Positions 1-5,469 of a DNA stretch of 5,469 nt are shown in pieces (position 1 is the first letter of the stretch; each line of letters opens with the position of its first letter). This stretch comes from an uncultured Moraxella sp. GTDB lineage: Bacteria > Pseudomonadota > Gammaproteobacteria > Pseudomonadales > Moraxellaceae. The position numbers were made by a program, and so were the translations under genes. The notes beneath the pieces were generated by a model, which ran no database searches, had not been told where the DNA came from, and was given only the letters and a program-made list of their open reading frames with translations. The stretch spans positions 1-5,469 of the forward strand of contig CALJUC010000301.1 in the NCBI GenBank assembly GCA_937975585.1, given 5' to 3'.

Positions 1-1
1 G

Positions 2-160
2 GCCATTGCTATGAGCCGTTGTTAAACCCCATATATTAAGCAAGGCAATTATCGTCCAAACCACTGCCACCGCCATTATAAAATAGCGCAAGAATACAAA
101 TAGGTAGCCTAACGAGGCTACTACATTGTAGAGTATTAAAAAAGCATTGGGTGTGTTCAT
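2..160 (-). CDS. traQ: Partial TraQ/DotE(IcmC)-like inner-membrane protein, N-terminal 53 codons
   Basis: An ATG at 160 opens a frame with no stop through 53 codons to the left edge, so the C-terminal part is missing. The encoded start is strongly hydrophobic: a first apolar stretch around residues 7-25 (ending FVFLR) and a clear membrane helix around residues 27-46 (FIMAVAVVWTIIALLNIWGL). This is consistent with the small polytopic inner-membrane proteins DotE/IcmC and IncI TraQ, which follow dotF/traP in known type IVB loci. Identification rests mainly on position directly after traP plus topology; no diagnostic motif is visible. The gap from the traP stop is 25 bases. The ribosome binding site is weak: only a purine-rich AATAAAG abuts the ATG and a GAG lies about 13 bases upstream, so translation may be coupled to traP. 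A DotP/IcmD- or DotV-like small membrane protein is the main alternative. The reading frame is secure; the symbol is less so. Confidence 0.6.
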   Translation of the reverse strand, partial: MNTPNAFLILYNVVASLGYLFVFLRYFIMAVAVVWTIIALLNIWGLTTAHSNG

Positions 161-185
161 CTTTATTTTTTAACTCAAAAATGGT

Positions 186-1265
186 TTATTTGCGCGTGAC
201 CATAACAATGCCGGTATCTTCTTTTAACTCAGCGACGCGTAATTCAGTATTTGGGATAACAGACCCCACTTCTAATGAGTATAACGCACCTGTTTTGGTG
301 TCTCGTACCCAAGCTCTGCCACCTACTATCGCCTCTGTGTGTAGGCCAGTTGATTTTGGCAGCATGGTAGCGCGTAGTCTTTCATTCGCTGTTGGGCTAT
401 CTTCAAGCTTTTGAATGATATGGGTCATACCTTTCTCTTGCTGCGCTAATTGTTTTTTCAAATCAGCATTTTCAACTTGTAAGTTATGGTTCCAGTCACG
501 AAGATTTTGGATTAATGACATATAGCGTTGACGCTGCTCCTCTGTCATATCAATGACTTTGGGTTCAATTTTTTGATTTTGTTCTTTCGCTGGAGCTGGC
601 AAGCTGATGATGCCATTGTTTAACTGAGTGGCAATATCTTGAGCGGTTTGGTTCTCGATAGCTAAGATATCATTTGGGTCACTGATAGCGACACGGTTAC
701 CGGCCACTGGATCAAGATGATAAATTTGTTGATAAGCCCCTCGTGGCTCAGTGGGGTATTCCTGCATTAATTTAGCTTTCTGACTTTCACGAATACCATT
801 AACCACCGTAAAGTATTCAGGTGAATTAGGGGTCATTTGTGTGCCGCTTGGTGAAACTAAAATGCCACCCTGATTGTATGGCGAGCTATCAATCGCTTTT
901 TTAATAGATTCATCAACAAGGCTATCAAAAGGCTGTGGCTGAAAATACCAACCGTTTGGGTTGTTTTCAAAACTCGCTAAATACGGCGGTGGCTGTGTTG
1001 TCACAGGTTCCGGTACTGACGCAACCATTGTGGCATCTTTGGCCGGTGCTTTCTTTTTGGAATTATCTGCTGGCATTAACAAGAAGATGGCTAACCCAAT
1101 AAACAGCAATATAAAACCTGCCCCTACACCATAAATGATGTAGTTCATTGTTTTTTCTTGCTTACTAGGCTCTTTAACCGCCTTTAAATCCGTTGTTTTA
1201 GTGTTAACTACCGTTTCTTTAACTTTGGGTTTACTTGGATCAGTATTGATAGAATTAGCTGTCAT
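186..1265 (-). CDS. traP: TraP/DotF(IcmG)-like inner-membrane protein of the type IVB secretion system
   Basis: This 359-residue protein matches the topology and position of TraP (IncI plasmids) and DotF/IcmG (Legionella), a bitopic inner-membrane protein associated with the core complex. In order: a Lys/Thr-rich cytoplasmic N-terminus (1-40), one transmembrane helix (about 43-64, NYIIYGVGAGF onward), a Pro-rich linker (about 73-95), a central periplasmic region of unknown fold (about 96-235), a predicted coiled coil (about 243-290, heptad-like LIQNLRDWNHNLQVENADLK), and a small C-terminal beta-rich domain (about 305-359) with the segment AIVGGRAWVRD, then L-x-VGSVIPNT and TGIVMVTRK, typical of TraP. 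The ATG at 1265 is supported by AGGA at 1272-1275, six bases upstream. It lies 19 bases after the traO stop. It is longer than Legionella DotF (about 270 residues, recalled), mainly through the central region. Family confidence comes from the C-terminal domain, topology and gene order together; a database comparison was not possible. Confidence 0.8.
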   Translation of the reverse strand: MTANSINTDPSKPKVKETVVNTKTTDLKAVKEPSKQEKTMNYIIYGVGAGFILLFIGLAIFLLMPADNSKKKAPAKDATMVASVPEPVTTQPPPYLASFENNPNGWYFQPQPFDSLVDESIKKAIDSSPYNQGGILVSPSGTQMTPNSPEYFTVVNGIRESQKAKLMQEYPTEPRGAYQQIYHLDPVAGNRVAISDPNDILAIENQTAQDIATQLNNGIISLPAPAKEQNQKIEPKVIDMTEEQRQRYMSLIQNLRDWNHNLQVENADLKKQLAQQEKGMTHIIQKLEDSPTANERLRATMLPKSTGLHTEAIVGGRAWVRDTKTGALYSLEVGSVIPNTELRVAELKEDTGIVMVTRK

Positions 1266-1271
1266 GTCGCT

Positions 1272-1275
1272 TCCT
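1272..1275 (-). promoter_or_regulatory. Ribosome binding site of traP
   Basis: AGGA (reading AAGGAAG on the minus strand) lies six bases before the ATG at 1265, inside the 19-base traO-traP gap. It is one of the two clearest Shine-Dalgarno sequences in the window and fixes the traP start at 1265 rather than at the internal Met codon at residue 40, just before the membrane helix. Confidence 0.7.
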
Positions 1276-1284
1276 TAATATAAC

Positions 1285-3345
1285 TTATTGCTGTCTTGCT
1301 GTATTGGATGTTCGCGAACTGTTTAAGTTTAGCGACGCCGTACTAGCGGTTGTGTCAACGTTGGAAACCAATGTCATACTTAACGGTGTACCCTGTCGAA
1401 TAATGTACGTTGGTTGACGATTAGCAAATACACCGATGTCTTGATTTAACCGCCCAGCTAGTGACGATAGTATTTGTCCTCGGACTTGTTTAGCGTCTGC
1501 CCCTCCCCTCGAAACAATGACCGTACCTTCATCCGTGGTACGTGTTGTAGTGTTTGACTCAGCATAAGCATTGCCGTAACCCTCAATCCCTGCTTGCGCC
1601 AAGGCTGTTAGATAGTTTTGGAAGTAGTGACGATCTACTGTACTTGCTACCCCACCACTATTTGAAAGTGTTAAAGCAATGGCATTAATGGGTATAAGTG
1701 ACTGGCGTGGGTTTTTTGGTTGTAATGCAGTAAACGAAACGCCTATGTTTCTGCCCTGCGGCTCAATCTGACCAAACACTTTTGACCCGTTAAACACACC
1801 ACCAACCACCTGCGCTGTCACGGTAGAACCGTTGTCGGAGTTTACTGTGTTGGTTACGACGACAGGAAAGCTTGTACCGGCCCGAATAATATTTTTTGGG
1901 AGCAAATTACTCGCTGTTGATTTAGCATTGGCATTGGTTGATAAGCTGTTGGAGCCGTAAAGTCCATTACCAGTAACCGTAGATGGCTGTGCATAATTGC
2001 GATTAGCTGCGTTATATTTTTGACCGTATATTTGGACAGTATAATTGTTACTAGCATTATTACTTGCCGTCAGCATTTGGATTGACTGGTTTAGGGCATT
2101 TTTTGCTACCGCTTGTCGGCTCTGTGCTAAAGCCGCTGCTTGTTGCTGATATTGCGACCGCTGTTCGGCCAACCTTGCTTGTTGTGCATTGCGCTCAGTG
2201 GTATAAGCGTCATAGTCTGCGCCAAGCGACTTCTGTATATTCTCATAAACAAGGTCGGGTTGTGGCTGTGACTGCCCCTGAGACTGACCATTGTTATTTT
2301 GCGATTGGGCTTGCTGAGAACCTGAGTTATTTTGATTTTCAGCTTGCATCGCTCGCTGCAATCGTTGTTCGTAATCATCGGGTTTGATCGTGATACCACC
2401 TGCGATATAAGTCAACACCTCGCCGCCCCGAGTATCTTTAGGTTGATATATCGAGCTATCAGACAGTGGTTCTTGGTAATATTGCATACGCTCACCATTG
2501 GCTGCCTGACTATTGGCATATAGTAAGCGTTCATTGTCAGGTATTTTATTAATATCTGCGGTTCGATAATTAACACCGCGATATTTTTCGGCAATTTCAG
2601 TAGCCGATACGTTAGAAATGCCACCTGTTGCTTGTGTGGCACTAGCTGGCATGGTCGCTAACGAAGGTGCATTTGTTACCCCTTGAGCGGCTAATTCAGA
2701 TGCTTCACCTTGGCGGCGACGCATATCATAACGAGCTTGTTGCTCATTTAGTGGCGCGTTAGGGTCGGTCTTAAGCTCAACACCTGCTTCACCGCTATCA
2801 GTGTCACTTAATTTTTTGCTATCGCCGGTGAAGGCATAAGACAACCCACCAATGATTGCAAGCGTCATAACACCACCAGCAAACAGCATTATGCGTGACT
2901 TAGGGTTTGCTAAAACAGCGGGCAATGAATTAACCTTAGCCGCTCTAACCTCAGGCTCCACATATAATTCGTCGCCAGGCTTTTGATTAATGCTAGTACC
3001 CTTTACTGGCATCGGCACGTTAATATCATAAATACTTTCATCAATAGCTGGGATATCAGCTTGTGTGTTATGGGTAGGACGATAGGTATCTGTCGTAGTG
3101 CTAGGCTCAATAGACTCAGTAGGATGGGTAAATGAGGGGGCGTCGCCAACAATCGGTTCAGTTGATGGCGTGGTGTATGTCATTGATTTTAAATTCTCGA
3201 AGTTCTGTTTTTTCTCAACTTCTTGCATTATTTGCCTAGATTTATCATAGTCAGGCATACCTATCGCGGATAAGCCTTTTACAGGACCATAAATATCACC
3301 TGAACCTTCGATATCATCTTCAAACTCTCGATTACTGTTAGCCAT
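1285..3345 (-). CDS. traO: TraO/DotG(IcmE)-like core-complex protein with C-terminal VirB10/TrbI-like domain
   Basis: This is the VirB10-like scaffold of the type IVB apparatus, linking the inner membrane to the outer-membrane core. It has 686 residues: a long acidic and Pro/Thr-rich cytoplasmic N-terminus (1-150), one membrane helix (about 151-172, RIMLFAGGVMTLAIIGG), a periplasmic region (173-330), a Gln/Asn/Ser-rich low-complexity stretch (about 334-363), an Ala/Gln-rich probable coiled coil (about 383-428), a Ser/Asn linker (430-480), and the VirB10/TrbI-like domain (about 481-662). That domain has LLPKNIIRAGTSFPVVV, then VFGQIEPQGRNIGVSF, VDRHYFQNYL and a terminal YIIRQGTPLSM strand, all family hallmarks. 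Length is intermediate between R64 TraO (about 430, recalled) and Legionella DotG (about 1050, which has many pentapeptide repeats); I see no such repeat array here. The start lies three bases after the traN stop, with GAGAG at 3353-3357 inside the traN end as ribosome binding site, so the two are probably translationally coupled. Confidence 0.9.
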   Translation of the reverse strand: MANSNREFEDDIEGSGDIYGPVKGLSAIGMPDYDKSRQIMQEVEKKQNFENLKSMTYTTPSTEPIVGDAPSFTHPTESIEPSTTTDTYRPTHNTQADIPAIDESIYDINVPMPVKGTSINQKPGDELYVEPEVRAAKVNSLPAVLANPKSRIMLFAGGVMTLAIIGGLSYAFTGDSKKLSDTDSGEAGVELKTDPNAPLNEQQARYDMRRRQGEASELAAQGVTNAPSLATMPASATQATGGISNVSATEIAEKYRGVNYRTADINKIPDNERLLYANSQAANGERMQYYQEPLSDSSIYQPKDTRGGEVLTYIAGGITIKPDDYEQRLQRAMQAENQNNSGSQQAQSQNNNGQSQGQSQPQPDLVYENIQKSLGADYDAYTTERNAQQARLAEQRSQYQQQAAALAQSRQAVAKNALNQSIQMLTASNNASNNYTVQIYGQKYNAANRNYAQPSTVTGNGLYGSNSLSTNANAKSTASNLLPKNIIRAGTSFPVVVTNTVNSDNGSTVTAQVVGGVFNGSKVFGQIEPQGRNIGVSFTALQPKNPRQSLIPINAIALTLSNSGGVASTVDRHYFQNYLTALAQAGIEGYGNAYAESNTTTRTTDEGTVIVSRGGADAKQVRGQILSSLAGRLNQDIGVFANRQPTYIIRQGTPLSMTLVSNVDTTASTASLNLNSSRTSNTARQQ

Positions 3346-3348
3346 ATT

Positions 3349-4539
3349 TTATCTCTCGTAATAAGGTAAAGAATTTTGCTCAAAGGACACAGTTACAGGT
3401 TGCCCTCGACGTTGTAAAAAGGTGATATCATTAACGCCTTGGTCAAAACGATAGATTTTTGTGCCGTCAGAACTTGCCGCTCTATACATGAAATTTGGAT
3501 ATAAAACATCAAAACGCGTTTTAACATATAACTTATCGTTGTATTCCCAGCCTCTAACTGCGCTATCGGAAGAAGTTAGAGGGGTGGCATCGTTAGGTGG
3601 ATTACCGTCTAAAAACGCGAGTGCAATGGCATCTTGGTCGGGCGTACTTGCAAGGCTATTACCGGAAATAGCAGCAAACGACGATACGGATGATTGATCA
3701 ACATCCGGATTTTTACCTGAAATCTTGGCATCTAATCTGATATCAACTTCGCTTTGACCTGAGGCTACAAGAAAAATAACAGGTGTTGCTTTGCCTCTTA
3801 ATGTGATTGAAACCGTACCATAGTCAATCGCTTGTTTTGGCTCTAATGTAAGAATATTGGTCAGATTGGCTTTAGGATCGCTATTGCCGCTTGAGTTAAT
3901 GCCATTGGCATTTTGTGAGGCTGTATAGCTATTATCATCGTTTATATTACTTGAAGCTCGATTGGCTGGCGTTAGGTTGGAACCAGTTGTGGTGTCGGCA
4001 GCTGCCTGAACAGCTTGGGTGTTTGCCTGGGCTGCTGCAATGGTACTTTGTGAGTTAGCGTCAGAAAATTGATTGCGGTTTAATGCTACCTTTTCGATAT
4101 ACCAAGGATTACCCTCCATGTCGGTAAATACAATCGAAGTTAGCATATTTTTTGCAACACGCACGATTGGGGGTGTTTTACCAGGCGATAAATCGACAGC
4201 TAATGAACGAACCACCGGGTTTGGTAATTGGTTATAAGGCGTGGCAGCAATTCGTTGCTGCTCAAGCAATAAGGTTTTAAGCTGCTGGAATTGCTGAGGC
4301 GTTAAGTTTGAGCCTAAGTATTCATTGACCTCATTATTCACCATTGTCCTAGTGCTTGGAGCAACGAACGGCTGAATATCCATTGGGGTCTGATTTAGAA
4401 TGGGCGATTGTGTTTGTTGTGAAAAAGATTGCGCCTGACCTGAATAATTCGACATATCCATCGTATTCGGTGGTAGGGGTGCAGCTGTAACACGTACCGC
4501 TGCTATCGCTGTTAACAGTGCAAGTAAATGTTTTTTCAT
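3349..4539 (-). CDS. traN: TraN/DotH(IcmK)-like outer-membrane core protein of the type IVB secretion system
   Basis: This is a secreted 396-residue protein of the TraN/DotH/IcmK family, part of the outer-membrane core ring, whose Legionella counterpart needs the lipoproteins DotC and DotD for outer-membrane targeting. It starts with a Sec signal peptide (MKKHLLALLTAIAAV, likely cleaved after VTA at residue 19); there is no lipobox. After a Gln-rich linker (30-60), a helical segment (about 68-100) precedes the family core: PPIVRVAKNMLTSIVFTD then GNPWYIE (123-149). A second block follows: NILTLEPKQAIDYGTVSITL (228-247), a DIRLDAKISG segment (266-275), LDGNPP (310-315) and a C-terminal domain with WEYNDKLYVKTRF (331-343) and DITFLQRRG (371-379). 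An Ala/Gln/Ser/Asn-rich insert (about 157-225) splits the two blocks. The ATG at 4539 has GGA ten to eight bases upstream. It lies 39 bases after traM and 3 before traO. Confidence 0.9.
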   Translation of the reverse strand: MKKHLLALLTAIAAVRVTAAPLPPNTMDMSNYSGQAQSFSQQTQSPILNQTPMDIQPFVAPSTRTMVNNEVNEYLGSNLTPQQFQQLKTLLLEQQRIAATPYNQLPNPVVRSLAVDLSPGKTPPIVRVAKNMLTSIVFTDMEGNPWYIEKVALNRNQFSDANSQSTIAAAQANTQAVQAAADTTTGSNLTPANRASSNINDDNSYTASQNANGINSSGNSDPKANLTNILTLEPKQAIDYGTVSITLRGKATPVIFLVASGQSEVDIRLDAKISGKNPDVDQSSVSSFAAISGNSLASTPDQDAIALAFLDGNPPNDATPLTSSDSAVRGWEYNDKLYVKTRFDVLYPNFMYRAASSDGTKIYRFDQGVNDITFLQRRGQPVTVSFEQNSLPYYER

Positions 4540-4578
4540 AGGGGTTCCATTGAATAAATAGGTAGGATGCTTGAAGCT

Positions 4579-5277
4579 TTATCTTGGTGATTCAGTAGGG
4601 ATAAGTGTCACGGATGTAATACCCAATCCTCTTGGATTGATGGCCGATGCGGTATCAGCCAATACGCGAACCGTGGCAATATAGTATTGTTGGCTAACTG
4701 GTTGTTTACCACCTGAATAAACATCAATAACCATTGGATAGCGAACAATCCAAAATGGTTGACCTAAATTGTTTACCCCTGTCTGTTCAATTTTTGCCGC
4801 GCCTAATATGCCAGCATTAATCGTTAATGCTTGATTTTTCACCGTCTCAACCATTGGTTGAATGGCTGTGACTGTATCTTTGCGGCCGGATGGTGTGTAG
4901 TATCTTCCAAGTACATCATCTACATGCGACATATAATTCACATAGCTAAAGCTATATAGCCCTACTACCCCATCCTTAGCAAAATCAGCAATAGCTACAT
5001 CGGTTAAGTTGGGATTTTTGGTTGGTTCAACAGCACAGATCGCCTTATTGTCTTTTGTAGCGATATAACGGTTTTTTGGATAAAACATAAAAACCACCAA
5101 CATGGCGACTAATAAAACGGTTAATGCTAAAACCACTAGCACCAAACGCATAATTTGTTTTCGCTGACCAGCGACGTACTCTACTAGCTGGGTATTCTCG
5201 CGAGTAAGAGACGCCGCTCCTTGCTGTGCGCTAAAAATTAAGGCGGTAATCTGTTCATTATCTAGCTGCTGTGACAT
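4579..5277 (-). CDS. traM: TraM/DotI(IcmL)-like inner-membrane component with VirB8-like periplasmic domain
   Basis: A 232-residue bitopic inner-membrane protein of the DotI/IcmL/TraM family; the periplasmic domain of R64 TraM and Legionella DotI has a VirB8-like (NTF2-like) fold. The N-terminal 41 residues are cytoplasmic, followed by a very hydrophobic membrane helix (about 43-65, IMRLVLVVLALTVLLVAML). Just beyond it is the membrane-proximal family signature FYPKNRYIATKD (65-76), then AICAVEP (79-85) and VAIADFAKDGVVGLYSFSYVNY (94-115), all highly characteristic. A strand-rich remainder includes PFWIVRYPMVIDVYSG (174-189). Length matches the family (about 210-230). The ATG at 5277 has AGGA at 5285-5288, seven bases upstream, which overlaps the stop of a possible upstream coding frame. 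First complete gene of the block as transcribed; traN follows after 39 bases. DotI identity is secure; the traM symbol follows IncI usage. Confidence 0.92.
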   Translation of the reverse strand: MSQQLDNEQITALIFSAQQGAASLTRENTQLVEYVAGQRKQIMRLVLVVLALTVLLVAMLVVFMFYPKNRYIATKDNKAICAVEPTKNPNLTDVAIADFAKDGVVGLYSFSYVNYMSHVDDVLGRYYTPSGRKDTVTAIQPMVETVKNQALTINAGILGAAKIEQTGVNNLGQPFWIVRYPMVIDVYSGGKQPVSQQYYIATVRVLADTASAINPRGLGITSVTLIPTESPR

Positions 5278-5284
5278 TATTTTT

Positions 5285-5288
5285 TCCT
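5285..5288 (-). promoter_or_regulatory. Ribosome binding site of traM, overlapping an upstream stop codon
   Basis: The minus strand reads CAATAGGAAAAAATAATG. AGGA lies seven bases before the traM ATG and shares bases with a TAG stop (5287-5289) that ends the frame coding the tail described at 5287-5469. Stop codons buried in the next gene's Shine-Dalgarno are common in tightly packed operons, so this weakly supports a real coding sequence ending there. Confidence 0.65.
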
Positions 5289-5469
5289 ATTGATATTGAT
5301 ACGGTTCTACACTTTCATTTCCGACTACGCAGCTGTGATAAGTGCCGTCATCGAGATATACATTCTCGTATTTAGTAAAAAAAGTAGCTTAATAATTCCC
5401 AAAAATATGCAAGTACAAAGAAACATAATTATATAACTAAAAAATGTTATAATTTTTGCGTAGATCGGA
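5287..5469 (-). CDS. Partial, frame-interrupted membrane protein upstream of traM; possible DotJ/IcmM-like DotI paralogue
   Basis: Seen: on the minus strand one frame is open from the window edge (first full codon at 5468) to a TAG at 5325-5327 and encodes a very hydrophobic helix (KIITFFSYIIMFLCTCIFLG, then IIKLLF). A second frame, -1 relative to it, runs from a TAA at 5389-5391 to a TAG at 5287-5289 with no ATG, GTG or TTG of its own, and encodes a polar, charged tail (KYENVYLDDGTYHSC, then VVGNESVEP). Joined at the T-run (5377-5383) they give at least 60 residues: a membrane helix then a 29-residue periplasmic tail. By eye, F-x-x-K, N-x-Y-(I/L), D and C-x-V align with the membrane-proximal segment of TraM/DotI (residues 65-83) with one gap. 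Legionella encodes the truncated DotI paralogue DotJ/IcmM just upstream of DotI. Inferred: a DotJ-like gene expressed by frameshifting, or interrupted by a sequencing indel or mutation. It could also be AT-rich noncoding DNA. The 5' end is outside the window. Confidence 0.35.
5352..5382 (-). other. Candidate -1 frameshift signal: slippery heptamer plus downstream inverted repeat
   Basis: In the edge-open frame upstream of traM the codons read CTT TTT TTA, so bases 5382-5376 form T TTT TTA in the phasing required of an X XXY YYZ slippery heptamer. Seven bases downstream is an inverted repeat, CGAGA (5368-5364) and TCTCG (5356-5352), around a 7-base loop. Slippage by -1 here joins the hydrophobic frame to the polar tail frame ending beside the traM ribosome binding site. 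The heptamer and spacing fit known -1 signals, but the five-pair stem is short and weak and no pseudoknot partner is evident. A T-run is also a classic site for sequencing or replication slippage. Confidence 0.3.

Noticed and set aside
151..414. An 87-codon plus-strand open frame opposite the traP C-terminus.
   Set aside because: It is antisense to the well-supported TraP C-terminal domain and has no recognisable protein features.
2265..2345. Repetitive Gln/Asn/Ser coding stretch in traO as a tandem DNA repeat or CRISPR-like array.
   Set aside because: It has biased amino-acid composition but no repeated unit of constant length and no spacer pattern.
2064..2387. A 107-codon plus-strand open frame opposite traO.
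   Set aside because: It lies entirely antisense to the Gln/Ala-rich part of traO, where biased codons keep the reverse strand free of stops; no domain, ribosome binding site or coherent topology is visible.
4530..4539. A-rich AAAAAAC heptamer at the start of traN, resembling a slippery site.
   Set aside because: The phasing is wrong: the codons read ATG AAA AAA CAT, so it is not A AAA AAC in the translated frame, and Lys-Lys is normal at the start of a signal peptide.
4561..4580. Small inverted repeat (GCTT-C-AAGC) just after the traM stop, as a possible terminator.
   Set aside because: The stem is only four pairs with a one-base centre and no following T-run, and traN starts a few bases on.
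5325..5426. Stand-alone 33-residue peptide starting at the ATG at 5426 and ending at 5325.
   Set aside because: The same frame is open upstream to the window edge, there is no convincing ribosome binding site before this ATG, and the segment is better explained as the inside of a longer partial gene or noncoding DNA.
5428..5453. Perfect TATAAT hexamers on the minus strand (5428-5433) and on the plus strand (5448-5453), as possible promoters for traM or a divergent gene.
   Set aside because: Neither has a recognisable -35 hexamer at 16-18 bases or an extended -10 TG. The stretch is very AT-rich and lies inside a frame that is open to the edge, so chance matches are expected.

Overview
The window is one strand-coherent block of a type IVB (Dot/Icm-like, IncI-type) conjugative secretion locus. 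Every convincing gene is on the minus strand, so transcription runs from high to low coordinates. In that order it reads: the end of a small membrane-protein gene (right edge, frame interrupted), traM/dotI, traN/dotH, traO/dotG, traP/dotF, and the first 53 codons of a traQ/dotE-like gene running off the left edge. This is the R64 (IncI1) traM-N-O-P-Q order and the Legionella icmL-K-E-G-C order. I identified the families from memory of motifs, topology and gene order; no search was run.

Layout: 5287-5469 holds a hydrophobic partial reading frame that needs a -1 shift at a T-run to reach a stop overlapping the traM ribosome binding site. Then come traM (4579-5277), traN (3349-4539), traO (1285-3345), traP (186-1265) and partial traQ (2-160). 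Gaps between the four complete genes and traQ are 39, 3, 19 and 25 bases, none with a convincing terminator, so they look like one transcription unit. No promoter could be assigned with confidence; it is probably outside the window.

How they work together: in characterised type IVB systems DotH/TraN and the C-terminal part of DotG/TraO are in the outer-membrane core complex, DotG spans the periplasm, DotF/TraP is an inner-membrane protein associated with the core, DotI/TraM is a VirB8-fold inner-membrane component, and DotE/TraQ is a small inner-membrane protein. No effector, relaxase, ATPase or coupling-protein gene is visible, so plasmid or integrative element versus virulence system cannot be proved here. 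The closer resemblance to TraM-TraP than to the Legionella proteins favours conjugation. The host is probably a gammaproteobacterium with moderately AT-rich DNA; a Moraxellaceae-like host is only a guess.

The most interesting spot is upstream of traM (5287-5469). A TM-encoding frame open to the window edge and a charged tail in the -1 frame are joined exactly at a T TTT TTA heptamer, followed after 7 bases by a short inverted repeat. The spliced product resembles the membrane-proximal part of the adjacent DotI protein, as expected of a DotJ/IcmM-like paralogue. A homopolymer sequencing error or a decayed gene are equally serious explanations.
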